Assembly (NCBI RefSeq): GCF_038967635.1
Contig: NZ_CP152413.1
Location: forward strand, 1,550,001 to 1,614,000
Direction: 5' to 3'
Length of the DNA: 64,000 nt
Source: Bradyrhizobium sp. B124
GTDB lineage: Bacteria > Pseudomonadota > Alphaproteobacteria > Rhizobiales > Xanthobacteraceae
Below are positions 7,657-15,824 of the stretch, piece by piece (the stretch's first letter is position 1; every line of letters starts with the position of its first letter). The position numbers and the translations under genes were made by a program. The notes under the pieces were generated by a model, which ran no database searches, was not told the DNA's origin, and saw nothing but the letters and a program-made list of their open reading frames with translations.

Positions 7657-10017
7657 GTGAAACGAAAACCCGACCATGGCTTTCCGGGCCGGGACGCCAT
7701 CGTCGCCTTCATCCGCGCCAATCCAGGCAAGGTCGGCACCCGCGAGATCGCGCGCGAGTTCGGCCTGAAGAACGCCGACCGCATCGAGTTGAAGCGGATC
7801 CTCCGCGAACTCGCCGACGACGGCACGGTCGCCAAGCGCCGCCGCAAGATCCACGAGCCGGCGGCGCTGCCGCCGACCCTGCTCGCCGACATCACCGGCC
7901 GCGACAGCGACGGCGAGTTGATCGCGACGCCCGCCGAGTGGGACTCGGATGACGGCGCCGCCCCGAAAATCCGCATCGAGATGCCGCGGCGGCCAAAGCC
8001 CGGCACCACCGCCGGCGTCGGCGACCGCGCGCTGCTCCACGTCGAGGTGACCGACGAGCACGACGGCACGCCCTATCGCGGCCGCGTCATCAAGGTGATC
8101 GATCACGGCCGCACTCGCATCCTCGGCATCTTCCGCAAGAACCCTGATGGCGGCGGGCGCCTGATCCCGGTCGACAAGAAGCAGGCCGGCCGCGAGCTCA
8201 ACATCGCCAAGGCCGACAGCGGCGACGCCGAGGACGGCGACCTCATCAGCGTCGACCTGATCCGCACCCGCGGCTATGGGCTCGCCTCCGCCCGCGTCAA
8301 GGAACGGCTCGGCTCGATCGCCAGCGAGAAGGCGATCAGCCTGATCGCGATCAACACCCACGACATCCCGCAGGTATTCTCCGCCGCCGCCGTGCGCGAA
8401 TCCGAGGAAGCAAAACCCGCGACCTTGCAGGGCCGCGAGGACTGGCGCGACGCGCCGCTTGTCACCATCGACCCGCCGGATGCCAAGGATCACGACGACG
8501 CCGTTCATGCCGAGGTCGATTCCGATCCGAACAACAAGGGCGGCTTCATCGTCCATGTCGCGATCGCCGACGTCGCCTTCTACGTGCGGCCCGGCTCGGC
8601 GCTCGATCGCGACGCGCTCCAGCGCGGCAACTCGGTGTATTTCCCCGATCGCGTGGTGCCGATGCTGCCCGAGCGCATCTCCAACAATCTCTGCTCGCTG
8701 GTGCCGGGCGAGCCGCGCGGCGCGCTCGCGGTGCGCATGGTGATCGGCTCCGACGGTCGCAAGCGCTCGCACACCTTCCATCGCGTGCTGATGCGCTCGG
8801 CCGCGAAGCTCGCTTACGCGCAGGCGCAGGCCGCGATCGACGGCAGGCCCGACGACACGACGGGTCCCCTGCTTGATCCGATCCTGAAGCCGCTGTGGTC
8901 GGCCTATGAACTGGTCAAGCTCGCACGCAACGAGCGCGACCCGCTCGATCTCGATCTGCCCGAGCGCAAGATCCTCCTGAAGGGCGATGGCACCGTCGAT
9001 CGGGTGATCGTGCCGCAGCGACTCGATGCGCACCGGCTGATCGAGGAGTTCATGATCCTCGCCAACGTCGCTGCGGCCGAGATGCTGGAGAAGAAGGCGC
9101 TGCCGCTGATCTATCGCGTGCACGACGAGCCGAGCCAGGAGAAGGTGCACAACCTCCAGGAATTCCTCAAGACGCTCGACCTGCCCTTCACCAAGCAGGG
9201 CGCGCTGCGTCCCACGCAATTCAATCGCGTGCTGGCACAGGTTGCCGGCGAGGATTACGAGCCGCTGGTCAATGAGGTCGTGCTGCGCTCGCAGGCGCAG
9301 GCCGAATACTCCGCCGAGAACTACGGCCATTTCGGCTTGAACCTGCGCCGCTACGCGCACTTCACCTCGCCGATCCGCCGCTACGCCGATCTGATCGTGC
9401 ATCGCGCGCTGATCCGCGCGCTCGACCTTGGCGAAGGCGCCTTGCCGACCGACGAGAGCGTGGAGACGCTGGCCGAGATCGCCGCGCAGATTTCCGTCAC
9501 CGAGCGCCGCGCGATGAAGGCGGAGCGCGAGACCACCGACCGGCTGATCGCGCATTTCCTCGCCGATCGCATCGGCGCCTCGTTCCAGGGCCGTATCTCC
9601 GGCGTGACGCGCGCCGGCCTGTTCGTGAAGCTCGACGACACCGGCGCCGACGGCCTGATCCCGATCCGCACCATCGGCAGCGAGTATTTCAACTATGACG
9701 AAACCCGCCACGCGCTGATCGGCACGCGCAGCGGCGCGATGTATCGGCTCGGCGACGTCGTCGACGTGCGGCTGGTCGAGGCCGCGCCGGTGGCGGGCGC
9801 GCTGCGTTTTGAGCTATTATCCGAAGGGCAGGCAATTCCGCGCGGCAGAAAACGCGACGGCGTCGGAACCGAGCGCCGCCCCGCGGGATTTGGCAAGGGG
9901 CCGAATAAGGGATCCAGCAAGAAGGCGCACAAGGAACGGAAGGCACGCAAGAAGAGGGACCGCGCGCCGGCGAAGCCGACATCCGGCAAATCGAAGCGAG
10001 GCAAGTCATGGAAGTGA
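7657..10017 (+). CDS. rnr: Ribonuclease R
   Basis: A 3'-5' exoribonuclease of the RNase II family that degrades structured RNA, including rRNA and mRNA fragments. An N-terminal winged helix (about 10-60) is followed by cold-shock domains, the RNB catalytic core with the acidic metal-binding motif DPPDAKDHDDA from residue 272, an S1 domain near the C terminus (GRISGVTRAGLFVKLDDTG), and a Lys-rich tail. The GTG start directly abuts the topA stop. The last 10 bases overlap the next gene. The topA-rnr-DUF983 run is a typical rhizobial operon. Length of 786 residues is normal. Confidence 0.96.
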   Translation: MKRKPDHGFPGRDAIVAFIRANPGKVGTREIAREFGLKNADRIELKRILRELADDGTVAKRRRKIHEPAALPPTLLADITGRDSDGELIATPAEWDSDDGAAPKIRIEMPRRPKPGTTAGVGDRALLHVEVTDEHDGTPYRGRVIKVIDHGRTRILGIFRKNPDGGGRLIPVDKKQAGRELNIAKADSGDAEDGDLISVDLIRTRGYGLASARVKERLGSIASEKAISLIAINTHDIPQVFSAAAVRESEEAKPATLQGREDWRDAPLVTIDPPDAKDHDDAVHAEVDSDPNNKGGFIVHVAIADVAFYVRPGSALDRDALQRGNSVYFPDRVVPMLPERISNNLCSLVPGEPRGALAVRMVIGSDGRKRSHTFHRVLMRSAAKLAYAQAQAAIDGRPDDTTGPLLDPILKPLWSAYELVKLARNERDPLDLDLPERKILLKGDGTVDRVIVPQRLDAHRLIEEFMILANVAAAEMLEKKALPLIYRVHDEPSQEKVHNLQEFLKTLDLPFTKQGALRPTQFNRVLAQVAGEDYEPLVNEVVLRSQAQAEYSAENYGHFGLNLRRYAHFTSPIRRYADLIVHRALIRALDLGEGALPTDESVETLAEIAAQISVTERRAMKAERETTDRLIAHFLADRIGASFQGRISGVTRAGLFVKLDDTGADGLIPIRTIGSEYFNYDETRHALIGTRSGAMYRLGDVVDVRLVEAAPVAGALRFELLSEGQAIPRGRKRDGVGTERRPAGFGKGPNKGSSKKAHKERKARKKRDRAPAKPTSGKSKRGKSWK

Positions 10018-10445
10018 CACCGCCCACGGTGGTCTGGACCAGCGACGCAGCTGAGCCCGAGAAGCGCGACGTGTGGACCGCGATGAAGCGCGGGTTCCTC
10101 AGCCGTTGTCCGCGCTGCGGAAAAGGCAGGCTGTTCCGCAAGTTTCTCAAATGCGACGGCCATTGCCCGGTCTGCGATCTCGATTTCACACCGCATCGCG
10201 CCGACGATCTGCCCGCCTATCTCGTCATCGTCATTGTCGGCCATATCGTGGTACCGACCGCGCTGTGGATCGAGACCAACTATTCGCCGCCGGTGTGGCT
10301 GCAACTTGCGATCTATTTGTCGTTCACGCTGTTCGCATCGCTGGCGCTGTTGCAGCCGGTAAAGGGAGCCGTGATCGGATTGCAATGGGCCCTGCGCATG
10401 CATGGCTTTGACGAGAATCCCCCTAGCGACATCCCGCAGGTCTAG
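10008..10445 (+). CDS. DUF983 family membrane protein
   Basis: A 145-residue inner-membrane protein of unknown function. A cytoplasmic treble-clef-like zinc site is visible (CPRCGKGRLF near 33, then C49, and CPVCDLDF near 53). Two transmembrane helices follow (about 71-90 and 99-119). The family is nearly confined to alphaproteobacteria and Bacteroidetes. The ATG overlaps the end of rnr by 10 bases, so translation is coupled. Four conserved Cys suggest metal binding; nothing in the sequence gives a reaction. Confidence 0.88.
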   Translation: MEVTPPTVVWTSDAAEPEKRDVWTAMKRGFLSRCPRCGKGRLFRKFLKCDGHCPVCDLDFTPHRADDLPAYLVIVIVGHIVVPTALWIETNYSPPVWLQLAIYLSFTLFASLALLQPVKGAVIGLQWALRMHGFDENPPSDIPQV

Positions 10446-10481
10446 CTAAACCGGCCCACAAGAAGAAATGAAAGGGATGAA

Positions 10482-11231
10482 ATGACTGAAGCTGCCGCCC
10501 CTGCCGCCGTCGTCCACCAGGGCGAAAAGGAAGCCGATCATCACGCATACTTCCGGCCGAAGGATGCGGCGACGCTGATCCTGATCGATCGCTCCGGCGC
10601 CAAGCCGAAGGTCTTGGTCGGCAAGCGCCACGACAAGGTCGTGTTCATGCCGGGCAAATTCGTCTTCCCAGGCGGCCGCGTCGATAAGGCCGACAACCGC
10701 GTGCCGGTCGCAGCCCCGATCACGCCGGAGCTCGAAGCCAATCTGTTGAAGGGCAGCCCGAAGATCACGCCCGGCCGCGCCCGTGCGCTTGCCAATGCGG
10801 CGATCCGCGAAGCCTGCGAAGAGACCGGGCTCTGCCTCGGCCGCAAGGTCGAGAAGTCGCAGAAGCTCGATGGCCCGTGGGCGCCGTTCGCCGACGCTGG
10901 CCTGCTGCCCGATCCGTCCAGCCTGTTCCTGATCGCGCGTGCGATCACCCCGCCTGGCCGCGTCCGCCGCTTCGACACCCGCTTCTTCACCGCGGACGCC
11001 TCGACGATCGCGCATCGTGTCGAAGGCGTGGTGCATGCCGATGCCGAGCTGGTCGAGCTCGTGTGGGTCGAGATCGGCTCAGAGCCGCTCGCGGACGCGC
11101 ACGCCATGACCAAAAACGTGCTCGCAGAGCTCGACCGCCGTCTCGCCACCGGCCCGCTCCGCCACGACGCGCCCGTGCCGTTCTTCCATTTCTCCGGCGG
11201 CAAGATGCACAAGGACGTGCTGGGGGCGTGA
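10482..11231 (+). CDS. NUDIX hydrolase
   Basis: A 249-residue NUDIX protein expected to hydrolyse a nucleoside diphosphate linked to another group, probably with Mg2+. A recognisable NUDIX box runs from about GRARALANAAIREACEETG, keeping the REACEETG core where the Glu residues bind metal. The family is related to CoA pyrophosphatase-like and RNase R-operon NUDIX proteins; the substrate is not known. An AAAGGGA ribosome site precedes the ATG. It lies 36 bases after the DUF983 gene and is probably the last gene of the topA operon. Confidence 0.88.
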   Translation: MTEAAAPAAVVHQGEKEADHHAYFRPKDAATLILIDRSGAKPKVLVGKRHDKVVFMPGKFVFPGGRVDKADNRVPVAAPITPELEANLLKGSPKITPGRARALANAAIREACEETGLCLGRKVEKSQKLDGPWAPFADAGLLPDPSSLFLIARAITPPGRVRRFDTRFFTADASTIAHRVEGVVHADAELVELVWVEIGSEPLADAHAMTKNVLAELDRRLATGPLRHDAPVPFFHFSGGKMHKDVLGA

Positions 11232-11240
11232 TCATCCTCC

Positions 11241-11370
11241 CGTCATTCCCCGGCGCGCAATTGCGCACCTGAGGGCGCGACGCAGTCGCGAGCCCGGAAT
11301 CCATCGGGCCGCAGAATCAATGGAGGAATGGATTCCGGGCTCGTCGCTTCGCGCCGCCCCGGAATGACGG
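11241..11370. repeat. Inverted repeat, CGTCATTCC...GGAATGACGG family
   Basis: Outer arms CGTCATTCC and GGAATGACGG, with inner arms GAGCCCGGAATCCAT and ATGGATTCCGGGCTC, form a 130-base cruciform-like element. A second copy of the family is at 27831-27936. It separates the NUDIX gene from the monooxygenase gene. About 100 further bases before 11471 show no clear feature. Confidence 0.8.
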
Positions 11371-11470
11371 CGTTGAGGAAGTGCCCAAAAACAAAATAAT
11401 CTTCCCAATGGCGTGCCGCGAAACGCCTCACTATCTGTTCCGCTAACGACATCAGAGACGGAACGGGGCA

Positions 11471-12796
11471 ATGGCGAAGCGTCAACTCAAGCTCGGCGCA
11501 TTCATGCGGCCGATCAGCATTCACACCGGCGCCTGGCGCTATCCCGGGGCCTGGCCTGACGCCAATTTCAACTTCGACCACATCAAGACGCTGATCCGGA
11601 AGCTCGAGGCCGGCAAGTTCGACGCCTTCTTCATGGCCGACCATCTGGCCGTGCTGAACATGCCGATCAACGCGCTGAAGCGCAGCCACACCGTGACGTC
11701 GTTCGAGCCGTTCACCCTGCTCTCGGCACTCGCGGCCGTCACCGAGAATATCGGCCTGATCGCGACCGGCTCGACCACCTTCGACGAGCCCTATCACGTC
11801 GCCCGCCGCTTCGCTTCGCTCGACCACATCTCCGGCGGCCGCGCCGGCTGGAATATCGTCACCACGTCCAATCCAGACGCGGCGTTGAATTTCGGCCTCG
11901 ACGATCACATGGAGCACGCCGAGCGCTACAAGCGCGCCCGCGAGTTCTACGATGTCGTCACCGGCCTGTGGGACTCCTTTGCCGACGATGCGTTCGTGCG
12001 CGATGTCGAGTCCGGGCTGTTCGTCGATCCCGACAAGATGCATGTGCTCAACCACAAGGGCAAATATCTCTCGGTGCGCGGCCCTCTCAACATCGCCCGC
12101 CCGGTGCAGGGCTGGCCGGTCATCGTGCAGGCCGGTGCCTCCGACGACGGCAGGCAGCTTGCGGCCGAGACGGCGGAGGCCGTGTTCACCGGCGGCGGCA
12201 GCCTTGCGGACGGACAGAAGCTCTATGCCGACATCAAGGGCCGCATGGAAAAGATCGGCCGCGATCCCGAGCATCTGAAGATCCTGCCCGGCGCCTTTGT
12301 CGTGGTCGGCGACAGCGTCGAGGAGGCCAAGGAGAAGCGCGCGCTGCTCGACAGCCGTGTGCATTACGACAGCGCGATCGCCTCGCTCTCGGTGATCCTC
12401 GGCACCGATGCGTCGGCCTTCGATCCCGACGGGCAATTGCCGCCGATCCCGGAAACCAATGCCAGCAAGAGCGGCCGCCAGCGCCTCGTCGATGTCGCCG
12501 CGCGCGACAAGCTGACCGTGCGCCAGCTCGCGCAGCGCGTCGGCGGCTATGGCGGGCTTGCCTTCGTCGGCACGCCGCAGACCATCGCCGACCAGATGGA
12601 GGAATGGCTGACCGGCCGCGGCAGCGACGGTTTCAACATCATGTTCCCCTATCTGCCGCAGGGCCTGTTCGAGTTCGTCGACAAGGTGGTGCCGGAACTG
12701 CAAAAGCGCGGGATTTACCGCACCGCGTACGAAGGTCGGACCCTGCGCGAGAATTTGGGCTTGCCGCGGCCCAAAAATCAGTTCTTCGGGGGCTAA
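11471..12796 (+). CDS. LLM-class flavin-dependent monooxygenase (NtaA/SnaA/DszA type)
   Basis: A bacterial-luciferase-like monooxygenase of 441 residues that uses reduced FMN supplied by a separate reductase. Family marks include the start LGAFMRPISIHTGAWRYPG, the FMADHLAV segment, GRAGWNIVTTSN around residue 120, and GGYGGLAFVGTPQTIADQM near the C terminus. Members of this NtaA/SnaA/DszA/NmoA group act on nitrilotriacetate, pristinamycin, dibenzothiophene sulfone or alkyl nitronates. The substrate here is unknown and no flavin reductase is adjacent. It stands alone between the NUDIX gene and rpmG and may be a later insertion. Confidence 0.9.
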   Translation: MAKRQLKLGAFMRPISIHTGAWRYPGAWPDANFNFDHIKTLIRKLEAGKFDAFFMADHLAVLNMPINALKRSHTVTSFEPFTLLSALAAVTENIGLIATGSTTFDEPYHVARRFASLDHISGGRAGWNIVTTSNPDAALNFGLDDHMEHAERYKRAREFYDVVTGLWDSFADDAFVRDVESGLFVDPDKMHVLNHKGKYLSVRGPLNIARPVQGWPVIVQAGASDDGRQLAAETAEAVFTGGGSLADGQKLYADIKGRMEKIGRDPEHLKILPGAFVVVGDSVEEAKEKRALLDSRVHYDSAIASLSVILGTDASAFDPDGQLPPIPETNASKSGRQRLVDVAARDKLTVRQLAQRVGGYGGLAFVGTPQTIADQMEEWLTGRGSDGFNIMFPYLPQGLFEFVDKVVPELQKRGIYRTAYEGRTLRENLGLPRPKNQFFGG

Positions 12797-12833
12797 TCGG
12801 CCCGGATTCGGGATGGTTTTGGCTCGGAAATCC

Positions 12834-12861
12834 TTGACTTTGGGCGGTTTCTGGCTAGTTT
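12834..12861 (+). promoter_or_regulatory. Promoter of rpmG
   Basis: A -35 TTGACT and a -10-like TAGTTT are separated by 16 bases, just after the monooxygenase stop and 63 bases before the rpmG start. The -35 is near consensus and the position is right for an independent ribosomal-protein transcript. Confidence 0.5.
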
Positions 12862-12863
12862 CC

Positions 12864-12889
12864 CGGCCAAATGCGGGCCGATTTGGCCG
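12864..12889 (+). promoter_or_regulatory. Hairpin in the rpmG leader
   Basis: Perfect 9-base arms CGGCCAAAT and ATTTGGCCG enclose an 8-base loop, directly after the inferred -10 and 35 bases before the start codon. It would lie at or near the 5' end of the mRNA. Possible roles are transcript stability or autogenous control by L33; neither is shown. Confidence 0.45.
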
Positions 12890-12924
12890 GCTCCTGATAT
12901 CCCTGCAGTTTCGAGGTTTTGCAC

Positions 12925-13092
12925 ATGGCCAAAGCGGTCACCATCAAGGTCAAGCTCGTGTCGACGGCCGATACCGGCTTCTATTACGTCGCCAAGAAGA
13001 ATTCGCGCACCATGACCGACAAACTGGTCAAGAAGAAGTACGACCCGGTCGCGCGCAAGCACGTCGAGTTCAAGGAAGCCAAGATCAAGTAA
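12925..13092 (+). CDS. rpmG: 50S ribosomal protein L33
   Basis: A 55-residue large-subunit ribosomal protein. It starts [20 protein letters not shown] and ends in the usual [10 protein letters not shown]. The zinc-binding Cys pairs of C+ paralogues are absent, so this is the Cys-free form, as is normal for alphaproteobacteria. It has its own promoter, leader hairpin and terminator, so it is a single-gene transcript. It was found by direct reading. Confidence 0.97.
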   Translation: MAKAVTIKVKLVSTADTGFYYVAKKNSRTMTDKLVKKKYDPVARKHVEFKEAKIK

Positions 13093-13116
13093 GATCGCCT
13101 GCTTCTGATGTTTCAA

Positions 13117-13141
13117 ACGGGGCCCTCGCGGCCCCGTTTTT
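13117..13141 (+). terminator. Rho-independent terminator of rpmG
   Basis: ACGGGGCC and GGCCCCGT pair across a 5-base loop and are followed by TTTTT, starting 24 bases after the stop codon. This is a textbook intrinsic terminator. Confidence 0.92.
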
Positions 13142-13166
13142 GCTTTGTAGGCCTGCGTCATCCCGC

Positions 13167-13733
13167 ATGATTCCCGAACAAAGTCCCGGGCACAGGGCTC
13201 AGATGATCGCAAGCTTGGACGAGGGAAACGCAGGCGGCTACTCGGTCGCCTACGGCCGCGAGGACATCTACTTTCCGGTCTATGTCACGGCCGCGCTGGC
13301 CGCGGTCTTCCTGACCGCGAGCTGGATCACCGGCGAGATCTATTGGCTGGCGCCGGCGGCTGCGGCGGGCGGCTTCACCTACTACAACATCCCCCTGCTG
13401 GAGGCCGGTCGTCCGACCATCGGAGCCAACCAGTACGGCATCTTCATCCAGGCCTTCGGGCTGATTCGCTGGCGCGCCATCACACGCATCGACCTCGTCG
13501 AGATCGCCGAGCGCGCGATGACCGTTCACGAATTGCAGATCGCGCTCAGCGGGCCGCTCGGCAGCGCGCTGGTGGCCGACTGGCGCAAGCGGCCGGCCTA
13601 TCGGCTGCTGATGCGCTTGCCGTGGCGCATGGACCATCGTGGCGTGGTCCGCGTCAGTCTGGAGCCATTCGACCGGACGCCCGACGAGATCCACCGGACG
13701 TTCCTCAGGATGTGGCGCTACTACCGGAGCTAG
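13167..13733 (+). CDS. Conserved membrane protein with PH-like domain
   Basis: Not firmly recognised. The 188-residue protein has two hydrophobic segments (about 38-55 and 60-75) followed by a soluble stretch with IGANQYGIFIQ, IRWRAITRIDLVEI and repeated Leu/Ile. This is the usual layout of small bacterial membrane proteins with a PH-like (YdbT/DUF304-like) domain. The stretch LVADWRKRPAYRLLMRLPW is basic. The start is uncertain: ATG at 13167 or at 13203; neither has a strong ribosome site. Its TAG stop overlaps the stop of the opposite-strand small gene (CTAG). Confidence 0.65.
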   Translation: MIPEQSPGHRAQMIASLDEGNAGGYSVAYGREDIYFPVYVTAALAAVFLTASWITGEIYWLAPAAAAGGFTYYNIPLLEAGRPTIGANQYGIFIQAFGLIRWRAITRIDLVEIAERAMTVHELQIALSGPLGSALVADWRKRPAYRLLMRLPWRMDHRGVVRVSLEPFDRTPDEIHRTFLRMWRYYRS

Positions 13734-13858
13734 CCCTTGAACGCCTCATCACGCAGATGCGCGTCCGCGATCTCTGCATCCGGATTGTGTGTGATGGTCA
13801 TGAACCAAACGAGGCTGAAGAACAGCGACCACGCTGTGTTCCAATAGAACCAGTTCAT
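13730..13858 (-). CDS. 42-residue aromatic-rich membrane microprotein
   Basis: An ATG at 13858 with GAGGTGA nine bases upstream opens a 42-codon frame. Residues 1-21 are a very aromatic hydrophobic helix (MNWFYWNTAWSLFFSLVWFM) with four Trp and several Phe, followed by an acidic tail (NPDAEIADAHLRDEAFKG). A longer in-frame version to 13927 has no better start. It lies 71 bases downstream of amtB on the same strand and may share its transcript. No family is recognised. Its stop codon overlaps that of the convergent gene. Confidence 0.65.
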   Translation of the reverse strand: MNWFYWNTAWSLFFSLVWFMTITHNPDAEIADAHLRDEAFKG

Positions 13859-13929
13859 CGGATCACCTCGAACAGCTTTGATCCGCGCCAGCCGGCGAAG
13901 ATCGCCGGCTGAGCGGAACGCCGCCAAGT

Positions 13930-15327
13930 CTACTGCACGACCTCGCCGTGCAGTGCCAGATCCAACCCTTCGCGCTCGATGTCGCGCGTCACGCGAAGCC
14001 CGACGAAGAGATTGATCACGAACAGGATGATCAGGCTCACGACGGCATCATACACGAAAACCGTCGCGACGCCGATGCATTGATTGATGAACTGCCCGGG
14101 ATTTCCCTCCAGAACGCCTGCCGTACCACCATACTGCTCGACCGCGAACACCCCGGTCAGCAGCGCCCCGACGATGCCGCCGAGGGCATGGACGCCGAAG
14201 CAGTCCAGCGCATCATCGTAGCTGAACAGGCGCTTCAAGCCGGTGCATCCCCAGTAGCAGCAGACGCCGGCGGCGATGCCGATGGCGAAAGCGCCGACCG
14301 GCCCGACGAAACCGGAGGCCGGCGTGATCGCGACGAGGCCGGCAACGGCACCCGAGCAGATGCCGACGACGGTCGGCTTGCCCTTCAGCGCCCATTCCAC
14401 CAGCATCCAGGTGAAGGCCGCCACTGCCGTGGCGATCTGGGTCACCAGCATGGCCATGCCCGCCTGCATTCCCGCCGTGACGGCGGAGCCGGCGTTGAAG
14501 CCGAACCAACCGACCCACAGCAGCGAGGCGCCGATGAAGGTCAGCACCATATTGTGCGCCGGCCCCGTCTCGACGCGCTTGCCGAGCATGATGGCGCACA
14601 TCAGGCCGGCCACGCCGGCATTGATGTGCACAACGGTGCCGCCGGCGAAATCGAGAACCTTGACATAGGCGGCATCGTTACCCGCCGAGAAGATCCCGTC
14701 AGGACCCCAGACCCAATGCGCGATCGGCGCATAGACGAAGATCGCCCACAGCCCGATGAACCAGAGCATCGCCGAGAACTTCATCCGCTCGGCAAACGCG
14801 CCGGCAATCAGCGCCGGCGTGATGATGGCGAACGTCATCTGGAAGCAGATGTAGACCGACTCAGGGATGGTCGCGGCAAGCGGATTGGGATTGCCGATGC
14901 CACCCTTGCCGATGTCGCTCAGGATATCCTTGAGGAACATGCGATCCAGGCCGCCGATGAACGGCGTGCCGGCACGAAACGCCAGGCTGTAGGTCAGGAC
15001 GGCAAACAGGATCGTGACCAGGCAGGTGACGGCGAAACTGGTCATCACAGTGTCGCCGACGTTCTTCTTGCGCACCATTCCGCCATAGAACAGGCCGAGC
15101 CCCGGGATCGTCATCATCAGGACGAGCGCGACGGACGTGAGCATCCAGGCGGTGTCGCCGGAATTCGGTGTGCACTTCTCGAGAATCTTGCCGCCGCAGG
15201 CCGGCGGCGCCGCCGCATCCTCAGCCAGCGCGAGGTCGCTGAACAGCAGGCAAAGAACGGCCACTCCCAGCAAGGCAACCCCGATTCTCACGAGTTTCTG
15301 GCGCGTATATGTCCCAGACTCCATCAT
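13930..15327 (-). CDS. amtB: Ammonium transporter AmtB
   Basis: A trimeric inner-membrane channel that passes ammonia after deprotonating ammonium. After an N-terminal signal-like helix (residues 8-32) the mature protein has the 11-helix Amt fold. Marks include PGLGLFYGGMVRKKN near 95-110, AHWVWGPDG (first twin His) and HALGGIVGALLTG (second twin His). The C-terminal tail VTRDIEREGLDLALHGE is the PII-binding segment, so GlnK regulation is expected, although no intact glnK is adjacent. ATG at 15327 has GGGAGG upstream. At 465 residues it is of normal length with a leader. Confidence 0.95.
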   Translation of the reverse strand: MMESGTYTRQKLVRIGVALLGVAVLCLLFSDLALAEDAAAPPACGGKILEKCTPNSGDTAWMLTSVALVLMMTIPGLGLFYGGMVRKKNVGDTVMTSFAVTCLVTILFAVLTYSLAFRAGTPFIGGLDRMFLKDILSDIGKGGIGNPNPLAATIPESVYICFQMTFAIITPALIAGAFAERMKFSAMLWFIGLWAIFVYAPIAHWVWGPDGIFSAGNDAAYVKVLDFAGGTVVHINAGVAGLMCAIMLGKRVETGPAHNMVLTFIGASLLWVGWFGFNAGSAVTAGMQAGMAMLVTQIATAVAAFTWMLVEWALKGKPTVVGICSGAVAGLVAITPASGFVGPVGAFAIGIAAGVCCYWGCTGLKRLFSYDDALDCFGVHALGGIVGALLTGVFAVEQYGGTAGVLEGNPGQFINQCIGVATVFVYDAVVSLIILFVINLFVGLRVTRDIEREGLDLALHGEVVQ

Positions 15328-15566
15328 CGTCCTCCCTTCACAAGAAATGCTGCTGTTCGGAATGGGCGCGGCGCGTTCTGCGCGAGCGAAGGGCGACCTG
15401 CGCGCTCGGTTAGGGGGATGTCTCGAAGTGCCGCGGTCCGGGTGGCGGGATGCGGCGAAGTCGCTGCGGCATCAGGCCGGACATAAGGCACAAAGGCCAT
15501 CTGCTCCGCGGCGCGGCGAACGCCGTGGTGCGCGGATGGCTGGAGAATGACGGCGACTAGCCTCAT
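15324..15566 (-). other. Leader ORF or repeat before amtB, possible glnK relic
   Basis: An 80-codon frame begins ATG at 15566, 65-70 bases after the likely sigma-54 transcription start, and ends in a TGA that overlaps the amtB ATG. The first 20 residues (MRLVAVILQPSAHHGVRRAA) weakly resemble the start of PII proteins (M-K-L-V-x-A-I-I-K-P...V-R), and glnK is the usual gene before amtB. No later PII motif (T-loop, GKI) is present in any frame, and part of the DNA looks like a dispersed hairpin repeat. Coding is doubtful. Confidence 0.25.
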
Positions 15567-15643
15567 CGCGGCCAGCCCTTCCCATGGGTCCCCAGGCCGG
15601 AACCGAAGCAACGGCTTCCGGCACGATTCCTAGCCAAATTCTA

Positions 15644-15658
15644 TCAAGATTCGTGCCA
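15644..15658 (-). promoter_or_regulatory. Sigma-54 promoter of amtB
   Basis: Read on the minus strand, TGGCACG-AATC-TTGAT matches the -24/-12 consensus TGGCACG-N4-TTGCW at every key base except the final C. It lies about 317 bases before the amtB start, giving a long leader. Nitrogen control through NtrC and RpoN is expected for amtB. No convincing NtrC site was found in the upstream 120 bases. The region 15567-15643 shows nothing else. Confidence 0.6.
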
Positions 15659-15776
15659 CCGACGCGTGCGGCGTAACACATTGAAGACGCTGTGACTTTT
15701 ATCCGAGCACGAAACGGCTTCGCGCTCCGCTGCACGTTCTCGCAGCAGGCTATCGATGGAAAAATAGGCAGCAACT

Positions 15777-15805
15777 GGCGACTGCCTTCGCACGGGGCAG
15801 TCGCC
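15777..15805 (-). terminator. Terminator of the MFS gene
   Basis: GGCGACTGCC and GGCAGTCGCC pair perfectly across 9 bases, starting 20 bases past the MFS stop codon. On the minus strand a TATTTTT run follows about 9 bases later. Confidence 0.6.
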
Positions 15806-15824
15806 GTCTGGCCGGGATCGGAAG

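Noticed and set aside
7600..9711. Antisense frame of 703 codons over rnr
   Set aside because: Same reason: low-complexity mirrored frame, and rnr itself is certain.
11243..12703. Antisense frame over the flavin monooxygenase
   Set aside because: The sense gene is a clear family member; the antisense frame has no recognisable domain.
12813..13166. Upstream extension of the PH-like membrane protein gene
   Set aside because: It would overlap rpmG and its terminator, so the real start must be at or after 13167.
13948..15486. 512-codon frame antisense to amtB
   Set aside because: It mirrors a certain transporter gene and shows no domain.
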